Part shown: positions 22,529-33,140 of the stretch, one piece after another
Layout: each line of letters begins with the position of its first letter
Numbering within the stretch: position 1 is the stretch's first letter
Translations under genes and position numbers: made by a program
The notes under the pieces: generated by a model
Seen by the model: only the letters and a program-made list of their open reading frames with translations
Databases searched by the model: none
What the model was told of the DNA's origin: nothing
DNA from: Diaporthe sp. PMI_573
Lineage: Eukaryota > Ascomycota > Sordariomycetes > Diaporthales > Diaporthaceae
DNA length: 64,000 nt
NCBI GenBank assembly: GCA_021399435.1
Contig: JAJTUP010000031.1
Coordinates: forward strand, 682,001-746,000
Reading direction: 5' to 3'

Positions 22529-22849
22529 GGAGTGGAAGCTTCACAACCGGATCCCTGCACGCATAAATTCAAACCAGTATGGGCTTCTTAATTCTGGTGA
22601 CTTGTTTCTCAAGCTGGCCGGCTCCCACCAAGCCGGTTTCGTTCGTCTCGTTCCACTGTATAATAACTGAGACACCTGAATATTCGCCCCTTCTCCGCTC
22701 TCCCCACTTCTTCTTGCAAATATATTTTCAGAAGCGAGATTCAACAAGTGTCGACAAAGCTGTTTTGTGTGACCTATTCCTTCCGAAAGTGGTCTCCATC
22801 CTTTCCGACATTACCGTTCAGACGAGATTGTACAACCTCAAGAATCAGG

Positions 22850-23168
22850 GGACTTAAAACCAGCGCAGCCAACCCAAGTACAGCCAAGGCGCCGGGGCAG
22901 GCCAAGGAAGAACGTACGAGTCTTCATGATCCAGAAGGAGAAGGATGACTTTGATCTGGCTATAAAATTGAGGCTAGACAACATTATCATAACTCCAGGG
23001 GCACCGTTCGAAGACTCTGACGCTGTGGAAATTGGTGCCCTAGTGAATCAAGAGGTATTTCGCTTCGTACGATATGATCCCAAGTTGTACGAATGTCTAC
23101 GAGTCTATAAGACTCGTATGGTACGAGAGATCAAGAACAAGTCTACAAAGCCGATTTGCGAGGCGTAA
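22850..23168 (+). pseudogene. Ty1/copia polyprotein fragment
   Basis: An open frame reads RRRGRPRKNVRVFMIQKEKD, DFDLAIKLRLDN, ITPGAPFEDSDAVEIGAL and YKTRMVREIKNKS before a stop at 23166-23168. This is the linker between integrase and reverse transcriptase in fungal copia elements. The corresponding segment of the relic at 40.7-40.98 kb aligns with it. The reverse transcriptase itself is missing. No RIP stops are present, unlike the 37-41 kb relic. Confidence 0.75.
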
Positions 23169-23169
23169 G

Positions 23170-23791
23170 CTGTTCTACATATTGCGTCTCCAATCCTCAT
23201 ACCCTTATGTCTCTCCCGTGGACACCTGTCACTTCACATGAAAATCCTCTGACCTTTCATAGTATGCATACAACCCCATACAGTCAACACCGAGTGAAGA
23301 GTGGGTTCGACAAAGGCCTCGTTTTACTATGCCCAGGCGCGACTCGACACAACATGTCCGCGCAACGGGTAGTACGGGGGTTGCCGCCAATTTGGCTCCC
23401 ACCTCCTATGTCAGCAAGCCAAGAAAGCTCGCCGAATGAACATGCATCCCGGGAAGGCGATATACACATACACCAGCCGAAGTTCGGTGTCATGTGATAA
23501 CGTAGATGCTGCCTGTGATTAGTCGGGCATAGCCACTCAAACATAATTTTTTATCGCCCGCCAAGCCACTTCTTTCTTTTCCCCTCTTAAGCATTCCATT
23601 CTAAAGCACCACTGTTTGCGTTAAATGTGTTACCATCCACCACCTACCACCCGTACACCCCCACCACTCGTACTAACAACCACATACACAACACAACATC
23701 TTCACTTACACACAATTCAATCAAATTTGATGCTATTTGCATGCCGTCTTCGTGATCCTATAGTCCTCCTCTTAATAAACAAGCTTATGTA
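23170..23791. other. no supportable gene
   Basis: A frame at 23156-23497 has no known motif. A C/A-rich stretch (CCACCACCTACCACCCGTAC and similar) runs from about 23635 to 23715. The segment ends at the TA that begins the truncated pogo copy. Confidence 0.35.
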
Positions 23792-24290
23792 ACGTGGTTT
23801 ATCACCCAGCGAGCCATATTACCCAGCAAGCCATTTTCAGGTAAACAACCAACTTTAGCCAACCCTAGCACCCACCCAGGGTAAAAGGGTCAATTAAATT
23901 TGGCACCAATTGGTGCCAACTGGTCCCAATTGCTTATTTCTAATTAATTTAATTAATTTAGAGTTATGGTAGAATTATAGTGCCAGTCTAAAAAGTTAAA
24001 GTTTAGGTAGGCGGGTTTATTTTTGGTGGAAATCATGTCCCTATTTTTCACGTTAGTCTTATATTATTCTATATACTTAAATATTTAATACGCCAGAAAT
24101 TAACATTTATAATGCCAATCTACTTAAAAAAAGACAAGATCCAACTAATATTTTAGGCAATTAAGAATTTAAAAAAAAAATCAAAAAAACCCTTAAGTAT
24201 ATATCAAGCTGCATAGATCTTTACTATCCCCTACTCTACTCTTAAGCATAGGATAAACAACTAACCATGTCGCAAAGAATTACGCGTCTA
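23792..24290 (+). mobile_element. truncated pogo-like element, 5' end only
   Basis: It starts ACGTGGTTTATC after TA and aligns through the TIR (CAACCAACTTTAGCCAACCC) and leader with the element at 14455. The transposase start is an intact ATG at 24112 (MPIYLKKDK). The psq region follows, RIP-damaged, and similarity ends near 24290. No right end is seen. It is useful for reading the neighbouring copy because it keeps the ATG. Confidence 0.8.
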
Positions 24291-24464
24291 TAGCTATAGA
24301 ACAGGTGACGTTGACACCTAAAATATAAGCTCTCTGGAGTAGCTGCCAAGAGCAGCATGTTGCTTTTAGTGGTTATTTCTAGTGTAGCGGCTATTTCGTT
24401 CAACAATATTAGCTACCTTATTAATTAATATAATTTAAATAATATATTAATATTTTAATGGTTA

Positions 24465-24980
24465 TGTTAAACGGAAACGCTTGTGTAGGCGCTGCACGTA
24501 GGGAGTTACCCTAGACTTCACGTAAGGAGTTACCCTAGACTTAGTACTAGTGGCGTGCGCGGCGGCAGATGAGTTTGGTGGCCGTGAGCCGATTTTTTGG
24601 GCTGTTTTAACACCCTAACTTCGAACCTCTGCATTTCCCTTATTTCTTACCTAAAAAGCATGTAACCTAGTTTGTTAGATAGCCTGATTTCTGAAGTTTA
24701 TCTGTATTTAGTTTGGTTACTATCAGGGTTAGGGTTGGCTAGTTATTCATGGCTGAAGAGAGTGGGTCTGGGGGCCGAATTTTCCGGCCTCGCCATTCCT
24801 ACACCAGAGCCACCCGCAGCGTGCCAAGGGTTGAGACAATGTCGGAGGGTGTGTGAGGAGGGCTGACAGAAGCCCACTCAAATTCAATGCAAAGTTGTCC
24901 GAACCATTCTCAATCGTCCCAACAAGACCTCAGTGCACCCTACTGCTACCTGACTCCCATTCGATCTACCAACCTTCAGA
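24465..24980 (+). repeat. solo LTR, subfamily B, 5-bp target duplication
   Basis: It begins TGTTAAACGGAAACGC and ends ACCTTCAGA, 516 bp. GGTTA flanks it on both sides (24460-24464 and 24981-24985). The copy at 40984 has the same length and the same subfamily features: a doubled GAGTTACCCTAGACTT segment and the end CTGACTCCCATTCGATC. A CAGGGTTAGGGTTGGCT motif lies inside. No internal retrotransposon is attached. Confidence 0.82.
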
Positions 24981-24984
24981 GGTT

Positions 24985-25451
24985 AAGATAAATGATCTTT
25001 GCTAATTAGATTATTAGTTAATCTCCTAAGCTCTTTGCTCTTCTTTTGCTCTCATTTTATTATTTCGGGTGTGGGGAGACTACCTCCCGTCTACTATACA
25101 CTATATCTTACCTTAACTTTATAAAAAAACTTTCTCTTCTTCTTCACTTCTTATTTATTATTTACTACTTCTTATACTTTAATTAAAGCCTAGTAAATAT
25201 TTATTTTAGCATTATATAATATATAAAGTTTACCCTCCTGGGTATAAGGGTAAAAGACCTATAATTGTGTGTTTTTAACTAATTTATATTCAACTGTGTA
25301 ATATTTCTGCAACGAGGTTTCGTCTATCTAAGGTAGATGACAAATCTTGTCAAAGAAACGCTTTACACACTAGGCTGCCTTCTTTCCTCTCTTTAACGTA
25401 TTGTTGCTAATCGTTATTCTAAGAGCAATGAGCTGGTCTATTTGTTCAGAA
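24985..25451. other. AT-rich, no gene
   Basis: Pyrimidine- and AT-rich sequence without frames or recognisable repeats. Confidence 0.4.
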
Positions 25452-25453
25452 TA

Positions 25454-26345
25454 ACGTAGGTGGCCCGGATTCCGACCACCCCCCAATTCCGACCACCACT
25501 TTTTGGTACAGACACACTATAAAACACTCACTTTTCAACCTCCCCTATTAAATCCAGATTAAATCTCCCAACCCTAACCCTAGTACCAAAATATAGCTTA
25601 TTAAATATATTTTAATACAAAAATAATAATAAAATATATTTTGGCTTGTAATAGTTATAGAATTAAACTTAAACTTACAGTAATTAATAATGTTAAAGAT
25701 TACTAGTATTTTCCTCTATAACACTAACATTTATTTTCTATAGCTAATTTCTTATATATCTTAATAAATAAATTAATTAGAATTTTTTTTCTTAAAATAT
25801 TAATAATAATATTATATAGCTTTATTATTTTAAAGACTATATTATATAAGCTATTTTTCTATTTATAGAAATTAAGTTTTAAGTTTTCTCTAAAGAAAGT
25901 TTATATAGAGAAAGTTTAAGAAACTATAAAAGAATTATTTGCTACCTATAAAAAATTATAATAATAAAAAAGAGACTTTATTATAAATTGTATATATTTA
26001 TTATATATAGAAAATATTTTTTTAAGTTAATAATATTTATAATTATTAAATAAAAGCTAATATAAGTAATGTTATTAAATACTAGTATTTTACTAGTAAT
26101 CCTTAACATTTATCTAATTTTAACTTTAATAATTCTTTTTATAATATTAACATAGTACTTAGATTTTTTTAAGTATTTTTATATTAAAATATAATCAAAT
26201 TAGTATATATGACATCAGGGTTAGGGTTACTGTATTTAATTTGGATTTAATAGAGAAGGTTGAAAAGTGAGCGTTTTTTGGTGTGCCTGCACCAAAAAGT
26301 GGGTGGTCGAAATCCGGGGGTGGTCGGAATCCGGGCCACCTACGT
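25454..26345. mobile_element. MITE, 892 bp, TA-flanked, double-motif TIRs
   Basis: The left end ACGTAGGTGGCCCGGATTCC and the right end GGAATCCGGGCCACCTACGT are inverse, each flanked by TA. Within each TIR the motif TTCCGACCACC (left) or its complement (right) occurs twice. Similarity continues inward for over 100 bp (CACTTTTCAACCTCCCC, TTAAATCC, AACCCTAACCCT). The interior is extremely AT-rich with no coding capacity. The end design matches the pogo-like element at 56913, where GGCCCGGCTTCCGCC is also followed by a second CTTCCGCC. Confidence 0.87.
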
Positions 26346-26349
26346 TAGT

Positions 26350-27100
26350 CCTCAAACTTCTCCAAGGTGGCAATGAACACGTCGATCTGTTTGGTTACGC
26401 GAGGTCCCTCGTCGTCGCGCTCCTTTGCCTTTGCAAGCGATGTCCTTGCATCGGCACGGACTTGCTAGTTGTAGTCAAAGTCCATTTCTGTGGCTGTTCG
26501 TGGCAGAGCTGTCAGGTCCACGCATCCAGAGCAATGGAATGTGGTTGCCTTACCTGCAGTCTGTTCCAACCGCAGCTGTGAACTCGCTCAGTGGACGTGT
26601 GCACTGGTTCAAGCTTGACTGGCAGTCGTCTCGGCTTCGGCTGAATGATTGCTTTCGTGTGGTCTTGCAACGCAGCGGAACAAGGTCGTGATGGGTGTGT
26701 TTGCAGAGCAGAGCCAGAACCTGTGCATGTCCCACGAGATCGGGGCAATGGCTGCTTTTATCATCGCCCATTTCGGCCAACTTGAAGGCCTGAGTCACAC
26801 GGCGATGGCACTTTCACATAGTGCTTGACGGCGTCAGACTAGCTCGCGGCCCGCGATGGCTTCAACCTCGACGGGCTGACGGCTTGTCAACAGCACCGGC
26901 GCGAACAGCGTCGGAGACTAGGCACGGCCCAACGCTACGGCTTCTAGCGCAGAATGGCGGCTTCTGACTACAAACAGGTTTGCAAAAGATTGCAAAGTCA
27001 CTGTGAAAAGTCCTGCATGGCAAAAATTACTGTTTTTTTTTCTAATTGTGTCTTGTCCTTCTAGGACACTAACTGTGGTTTCCAGCTAAATAGAGGAACT
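26350..27100. other. GC-rich island between MITEs, no confident gene
   Basis: Normal-composition DNA with overlapping frames on both strands (minus 26512-26798, plus 26425-26691). None contains a known motif. It may be the original insertion site, split by the MITEs on either side. Confidence 0.35.
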
Positions 27101-27109
27101 CAAACAAAT

Positions 27110-27626
27110 ACAAATAGTCGATATAATAAATTGTAAATAATTAGACTTTAGTTTTTTTTAACTATTATATTTTTTTCTATATAGAAAATAATAGTTTTAA
27201 AGTTTCCCTATATAAAGTTTATATAGAGAGATATTAAAGTCTTAATTCTATAAATAGAACAATAATTATATAATAAAGTTTTTATAAAATCTAATAATAT
27301 ATATTATAATTAAAGATTTTTTAAAGAAAGTGAAGTGAAATTCTATCTAGTTTCTTTAATAAGATATTATAAATATAAGTTGTAGAAAGAATTGTTAGTA
27401 CTACTATGGAGAATACTAGTATTTCTTAATATTTTAAAAGTATTAAGGTTTGAAATATATTTTTTTAAATATTTTTATATTGGAATGTAATGAAATTACT
27501 ATATATGTGCCCATGGTTAGGGGTATTAGATTTAATTTGGATTTAATCGAGAAGGCTGAAAAGTATGAGTTTGTGTGGAAATGGCGGTCGGAATCAGGGG
27601 GTGGGCGAAAGCTGGGCCGCCCACGT
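27110..27626. mobile_element. partial MITE, right end
   Basis: The AT-rich sequence ends with TTTAATTTGGATTTAATCGA, AAGGCTGAAAAGTATGAG and the terminus GAAAGCTGGGCCGCCCACGT followed by TA (27627-27628). It is homologous to the right end of the MITE at 25454-26345. No matching left terminus is visible, so it is truncated. Confidence 0.7.
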
Positions 27627-27639
27627 TATGTAATGGAGG

Positions 27640-28224
27640 GTGGGGCGGGATAATTAGATACCCTCTTTATATTTGTTCTGGATATTGTGTTTATGAGAAA
27701 GGCCCATATGGAATTCATCTTGGTAGCTTCAGCCGCTGGGTATATAGTAGACATGATGAAGGACCGACTCGGAAAAGCAACGCTGTGGGTTAGCACTTCT
27801 CACGACGGCTGACTTTTGTTTAGCTGGCACAGAACAAAACCATTTCAATCCATACAAACGTCTCCGCGCCCAATCGTAACTTGTCCTTTACCGCTCTGTG
27901 CTCATTCCCAACAAATATCTTCTAAAGAGTCTCAAAGCTGTGAATGACAGGACAGTTCTTATGTATGCGGAACCCCGTATCCCTCTAATGCCTACCATAA
28001 CGCCATCCCAGATCTGAGTTTTACCCATCTAATCAGCACTTGCCCAAAGCCAATCACAAGTGCTTGGCGATCTCGTTAAACCACACTCCGACTTTCTTAG
28101 CAACTGTCTTGTTGTCGCTTGTTTCTAGTCTCCAGATTAGCACTTTACTCATACATTACTCGGAGGCCCCATAGAACAGTCTTGTGGAAGGCTGCTAAGG
28201 GGGCAAAGAGAAGAGTACTTACTA
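27640..28224. other. no gene seen
   Basis: The 3' flank of the hydrolase pseudogene on the minus strand. A last exon of that gene may lie in 28100-28224, but I cannot place it. Confidence 0.35.
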
Positions 28225-29201
28225 ATGTAGAAGTTATAAGGCAAATTCCCCTCGTCAATCTCAATCCTTATGCGGCCCCGCTTATGCTTCGGCGCACCCT
28301 CCCGCGTAGCATACTCCTCCCTCCTCCCGATAAACTCATCCCAATAATTATTAGTAACCTAGTGGTTATTCTTCCTAAAGAAGATATAGAACTTTGGCAC
28401 ATTAGTCCTATGCGTAACAGCCTCGTCGCTAATCTCCCAGAGCTTGTCGGCCTACGCCTCCTCAGAGATAATAGCCATCTCGTCTATACCTAAATACAGC
28501 GCCTAATGGACACTATTGCGGCTAGTAAGAAATCGTATTGTTGTTGCGGCAGCATACACGTCTATGCCCAAGACGCGCAATATAACGAAGCACAGTAGCG
28601 CCTTGTGTAGCAGGCTTGTGATGCGGCTTGCAACAAGCAGCGCGTATATTCCTATAAGCGGGGTGTGCCGCATTAGGTCTAGCTACATATCCTTGGGCGA
28701 CTTGGCGAGGTGTGCGATGGTGGTAAACAGTAGTATCTTTGAGCGTAGGTTTAGGGCCGGGCTTAGCGAGGAGTTATATATGTGCCGGTGGAAGAGCTCT
28801 AGCGTGAGGTAGGTGCCGAGGGAGTGGCCTATAAGTATGATGTTGTCAAAGGGCTGGCCTACGCAGGGCCGCCCTGCAGGGATGGCGTTTACAGCCACAA
28901 AGTACTTTGCACAGGTTTAGAGCTGGTATTCTATATTGTGGGGCAGGTTGTTGTTTGTATTAAAGGGACGGTCGTGGTCTGTGTCTTTAAAGCCTGCTAG
29001 GTTGTGGCTGTGGATGTGGAAGGCTAAGTTATGGTTCCTCTTGGTCTCTATTGCGTCTAGGTGGGCGCGGAGGCTGTGCAGGAACGGCTTGTAGTAGTCA
29101 ATTAGGCCCGGGTTGCCTGTGAGGAAGTAGACGAGGCACTTGCGGGTGTTGGCCCCGTCCTGCGCCGCGTGGGGGGACGGGAGTGAGAGCTTAATGGCCA
29201 T
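28225..29201 (-). pseudogene. LDAH-like lipid droplet-associated hydrolase, RIP-inactivated
   Basis: From the ATG at 29201 a single minus-strand frame of about 325 codons is recognisable. It has YFLTGNPGLIDYYKPFLHSL near the N-terminus, the nucleophile motif IILIGHSLGTYLTLELF, and the late motif KFYIFFRKNNH followed by a stop and V. Together these mark the lipid droplet-associated hydrolase family (alpha/beta hydrolase, PF10230), where the last motif normally reads as Asp/Asn-His-Trp-Val. Five in-frame stops interrupt it: TAA at 28917-28919, and TAG at 28683-28685, 28503-28505, 28452-28454 and 28359-28361. Each can arise from CAA, CAG or TGG by one C-to-T change on one strand. There is no frameshift. 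The gene is divergent from the intact 851-codon gene at 29554. It is an ordinary host gene damaged by a repeat-directed process, so a second copy probably existed. Confidence 0.85.
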
Positions 29202-29553
29202 TTTGAGGAGTGGCCGGCCCCAAGATCTATGGGCTCATTGAACAATCTGTCTTTGATCAATTGACAGGTTTGTTATCCTGCGGGGGGGGGGTCAGGGGAG
29301 ATGATCTCGACGTGAGCTTCAGGTCAGCACTGGTGAGACAGACAGATATCCCGGACTGATTGGTGATCGAGATCGCGCAGCGGCATGGACCCACTTATAG
29401 TTGCGGCAAGGGTTCAACCCCACATATGCTGGGCCCCAAACAAGCTTTTGACTTTTTAAGGCTGCCCTGCCTGCAATCAAACGGACGTGAGACGCAACAA
29501 CACTCCGTCCTTGACAATCATCTGGATAACCACAATCGCTCCAGGTGCCCACA
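29202..29553. promoter_or_regulatory. intergenic region between two divergent genes
   Basis: The 352 bp separates the hydrolase start (minus) from the 851-codon gene (plus), so it should carry both promoters. A G10 run lies at about 29282-29291. I see no clear TATA element for either gene. Confidence 0.4.
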
Positions 29554-32109
29554 ATGGAGCTCCGCCCAAACCATCAATTCGACCCCTTCGGTCCAGACGC
29601 GGCAGCATACGATGTTGACGATATCGACCTTGATGGCATTAATTTCAACGACCCGGCGAGCTTTATGAAAGCGCTGGGTGGGGGTGGCCCCGGCGGGTTG
29701 CCAATACCAAAACTGATGCAGCCAGATGAGGTCCGACGCGAGGCCAAGGGCAGGTCCAGCAGATTATATGCCAGCCACAGTGATCTGCGTGCCATCCTCG
29801 AGCGGCATGAAGCCGTCATCCAGAAGCGATGGATCAAGAAGACCAAGTCTCAACGCCAGGCCATCCTACTCAAAGCTTGGCCCAACATGGCAACAGTACA
29901 CCGCCCGGATTTCGAAGCATTCAAGAAAGAGTCGCGCTCGGGCCGCGACGTCCGTTTGGTCGGTACGCAGTATCGAGACTCCTTCATCTGGCCGTACATC
30001 AACCAGGAAGACCTCTCCAAACCAAAAGCTTTACCGCTGCTCCTCAACACCCGCGGCCGCCATGAGCCGTGCGACTTTGCCGCAGCTGATGGTGAGGCAA
30101 TGCATCTGGGTGTCGTAACGACTGCCATTGTTCCTATCTTCCTGAACCAACATGTCATGGTTCTCAATGGTGCCGTTGGCCCGGCTGAGTACGGCAATCT
30201 CATTGCGTGGGACGACCACCCCGACGCCTTCGACTGGATGTCAAGTCGGAGGCAGTTCCTGCCAGGTGAAGGTCTCCTGATCCTGGAGGCACAGGAGAGA
30301 CTCCTGGGGTTCTTGGTCAGCTGCTGCAAGCAGATCCTGCACGAAATCCCCGACCAGACCCTGACGAGCGACGCGTTCCCCATCAAGCCACCACCACAGC
30401 TCAAGACGGAGGCTGACACCAGTGGGTTCGACTCCCTGGCAATCATGGCTGCTGAGGCTCCATATCGCGTCCCGCAACATCTAGACCTTGGGCGCATCAA
30501 GTCCCTACTTGCCGCTAGGGAATCAGCCGCCGAAGATCACATGTGGTCACTGCGCGAAGATCCTGGCTATTTTGCCGCTACGCAGAGGGAACTCATGGAA
30601 CACCGGCAAGAATTGATCAAGGACACATATGGAAAGCCTCACCCCGTACTTGATAAATCCCGGAATCATATTTTCTGGGCCCGTATTGTCGGCAATTGCC
30701 TGGCCGAGGCATACATCCAGCTCGAGATTTTCTCCGAGCTTCGGCGGCAAGCACAGGAGTTACGAGTCTTGCAGGAGAAGTATGCCCCCGTCGTATCACC
30801 TGTAAAACCCTTACCCGAGGACTATCTTCAAGCCATACTCAAGTTTCGCCACTACCTGAACCAAGCAGCAAAGGGGCCTCTAGGTCAACTAAAACAATGC
30901 GCTATAGCGTCGCCACCTCTCCGCAGGCTCTTTGTCCGCGATCCCCCGGTGGATCCCTTATCGTCAAAACTGGTCATCAGGTCGAAGTCAGGAATCAAGA
31001 AAGACAAAATTGAGACGGAACTACTCTGGCTGCTCACAACTTTGTGGGAGGACGGGAAGCCTTTGTTCTTTGCGGGTATGCCACTAGTTGTCGACGAACT
31101 GGAACGTCTCCTCGACTCCGAGCAAGAAGCCAAGGATCTTGTGTCGCCGTATATTGCCGGGGTCATAGGCGAGCTTTCCATCATCTCACAGTGCCTCACC
31201 CAGCTCGGCCTCTATCAGCCGTGGGCTAATGGGTTCGAATTTGTAATGTCAGAACACAAGGATGAACTCGAAAAAGAATTCGCAAATAAGACTACACAAT
31301 TGGCTGGCATCTACAGCGCCATTCAGGAGAAGAACTTGGGGCGAGCTGTGGAACTCGGCAATTTAGCTGGAGGAAGATTTGCATATCCTATCGAGAAGCG
31401 CCGGACGAAGGAAAATGTCGAAACTCTACGGCAGTCGGAGGCAAACTTGGATGCTTTCTGGGCTAGCATTGACAAACTGCTACATGCAAAGGCTGGCAAC
31501 TTGAGAGGAACCGCTGTCCAACGTCTGCTGTCACAGCCCCGCATCATTCAGCGCACTACAGAATGGGTGGAGCCCATCAAGGAGCCCAAGAAGGCGCAAG
31601 CTGTACCGACTACGGACCAAGACGTGGAGTCTTTGTATAAGCCCCTGTCTGCGTTGTACTTTGGCCTCGGCACCAGCAAGCCCGATGGCCCCGACGGGAC
31701 CTTGACGAAGGCCAAGGCAAAGACAAGGGGCACCGCAAAGGCGCCTCCCGCGCACAATCCTCTCGAGGACCCAAACCCGTCCGACCCGCAGCCGACCATC
31801 CCGGTCGACGCGCGGGCCCTTAAGGTCTTCCGCACCCTCTTCTACAACCCTTCTCCGACGGCAACCCCGGGCGAGGTCTCCTGGAATGACTTCCTCCACG
31901 CCCTGACGTCGACGGGCTTCGCGGCGGAGAAGCTCTACGGCTCCGTGTGGCAGTTCCGACCCGCCGCACTGGACGTCGACCGGAGCATCCAGTTCCACGA
32001 GCCGCACCCGCGCGGGAAGATACCCTACCAAGTTGCTCGCCGGCATGGGAGGAGGTTAAACAGGGCGTACGGCTGGTTTGGGGGAATGTTCACGTTAAAG
32101 GAGAAGTAA
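29554..32109 (+). CDS. large fungal protein of unknown function with HicA-like C-terminus
   Basis: An intact, intronless gene of 851 codons. The ATG at 29554 (context CACAATGG) is the start; the codon three before it is GTG. An acidic N-terminus with a Gly/Pro stretch (GGGGPGGLPIP) is followed by a conserved block (WIKKTKSQRQAILLKAWPNM, HRPDFEAF, SFIWPYINQEDLSKPK). Next comes a long, mostly helical region (residues about 300-640) with FLPGEGLLILEAQERLLGFL. A Lys/Pro-rich linker (about 690-755) precedes the end. The last 94 residues (EVSWNDFLHALTSTGF, GSVWQF, IQFHEPHPRGKIP, RRHGRRLNRAYGW) have the order of motifs of the HicA fold: a beta hairpin, a substrate-facing His-x-Pro-His, and a C-terminal helix. 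HicA proteins are small mRNA interferases or dsRNA-binding folds; activity here is unproven. I know the N-terminal family only as widespread uncharacterised ascomycete proteins. A decayed relative lies at 59218-62940. GC-rich codon use and no damage suggest it is expressed. Confidence 0.88.
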   Translation: MELRPNHQFDPFGPDAAAYDVDDIDLDGINFNDPASFMKALGGGGPGGLPIPKLMQPDEVRREAKGRSSRLYASHSDLRAILERHEAVIQKRWIKKTKSQRQAILLKAWPNMATVHRPDFEAFKKESRSGRDVRLVGTQYRDSFIWPYINQEDLSKPKALPLLLNTRGRHEPCDFAAADGEAMHLGVVTTAIVPIFLNQHVMVLNGAVGPAEYGNLIAWDDHPDAFDWMSSRRQFLPGEGLLILEAQERLLGFLVSCCKQILHEIPDQTLTSDAFPIKPPPQLKTEADTSGFDSLAIMAAEAPYRVPQHLDLGRIKSLLAARESAAEDHMWSLREDPGYFAATQRELMEHRQELIKDTYGKPHPVLDKSRNHIFWARIVGNCLAEAYIQLEIFSELRRQAQELRVLQEKYAPVVSPVKPLPEDYLQAILKFRHYLNQAAKGPLGQLKQCAIASPPLRRLFVRDPPVDPLSSKLVIRSKSGIKKDKIETELLWLLTTLWEDGKPLFFAGMPLVVDELERLLDSEQEAKDLVSPYIAGVIGELSIISQCLTQLGLYQPWANGFEFVMSEHKDELEKEFANKTTQLAGIYSAIQEKNLGRAVELGNLAGGRFAYPIEKRRTKENVETLRQSEANLDAFWASIDKLLHAKAGNLRGTAVQRLLSQPRIIQRTTEWVEPIKEPKKAQAVPTTDQDVESLYKPLSALYFGLGTSKPDGPDGTLTKAKAKTRGTAKAPPAHNPLEDPNPSDPQPTIPVDARALKVFRTLFYNPSPTATPGEVSWNDFLHALTSTGFAAEKLYGSVWQFRPAALDVDRSIQFHEPHPRGKIPYQVARRHGRRLNRAYGWFGGMFTLKEK

Positions 32110-32784
32110 CTGTATAACTGGCGCTTGGATGGGCATGACGGGTGAAAAGTATGTGGGGCGGGCATTGAACAGGCTATCTTGAAGTTGCTCACTAAAAGAT
32201 GGGCCAATTTGTTCTGGGTAAGTCCTTTGTGGATAGCGTCATTGTTGGCCTAATTTTGTTCTGTAATCAAATGATCTATATCATAAATCCTTCTGTGGTA
32301 TGTGACTGACTGTGTCCTCTCCGCCGCGTCCCAGACATCCCTCCTGTTAATTCTCTCCTACATCACGTTACAAGTAGCAGCACGCAATCCGTTTGGAAAC
32401 CAAGAGGCGGCATCAGGCTCTGATGGAATATTTCTATCTACAATATTTAATGTCATTGTCGAAACCCATTGAGAGCCTTGTATTATGCGGCTCTGCTGAA
32501 GGGCGCGGAATGGATCTAAATGAAGTTAGCAACAACTTACCCACACTCTTTAGAAATTCTCGAAAGAGAGGAAGATCTAAGATGCGCTAAAGTAATTGGT
32601 GTTGATATACTTGGTCTAATACAAGTGGATCGCTGTTTAGCTGTATGGCAGTTTGGCTTAGGAGTGTTAGATTATGGTTATACATTAGGTTTGAGGATGA
32701 AGTGGTATATGGTTAGCTAATCCTACTCATATTGTGGTCTGATGTGACAGGCAGACAGCCCGGAGATAAGCTACGTATAGTTTG
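32110..32784. other. 3' flank, no gene
   Basis: Short frames only, becoming AT-rich towards the LTR copy. No polyadenylation or terminator element I could single out. Confidence 0.4.
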
Positions 32785-33140
32785 TTAAACGGTAACGATG
32801 CAATTCTCACTGAGTACGCCCCGTGCGTGCGTGCTGGGAGATGTATGGCTGTGAGTCGATTTTTTGGGGTATATAACCACCCCAATTTCTGACCTATGCA
32901 TTAGCCTCATTTCTTACCCAAAATGTATATAAATTAGACCAGTCAGAAGTTTAGCTTTTGAACTACCCCTGTATTTAGTTTGACTAGTAATAGGGTTAGG
33001 GTTGTTGGGTTATTAAGGGTTGAAGTTGGTTGGTTTTAGGCCCGAATTTTCCGGCATCTCTATTCTCGCACCAGAGCCCACCAGGGCGTGCTGCGGGGTG
33101 AGACGATGTCGGAGGGACCATGAGGAGGGCGAACGGTCGC
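32785..33140 (+). repeat. divergent LTR copy (third subfamily)
   Basis: It starts GTTAAACGGTAACG and keeps GTGAGTCGATTTTTTGGGG, AATAGGGTTAGGGTTG, CGAATTTTCCGGC, ACCAGAGCC and GAGACGATGTCGGAGGGAC in the same order as the other copies. It is clearly more diverged. Its 3' limit is uncertain because the sequence continues into retroelement-like DNA. Confidence 0.65.

Noticed and set aside
24705..24760. Interstitial telomere or chromosome end
   Set aside because: Only two TTAGGG units occur at any place, inside an interspersed repeat; no telomere tract is present.
24672..24866. ORF repeated at 24672, 33020, 34462 and 41191
   Set aside because: These are the same internal stretch of the LTR family read by chance; homology is explained by the repeat, not by a gene.
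29850..30500. 216-codon minus-strand frame inside the 851-codon gene
   Set aside because: It lies wholly antisense to a gene with strong coding motifs; its composition is that of a GC-rich shadow frame.
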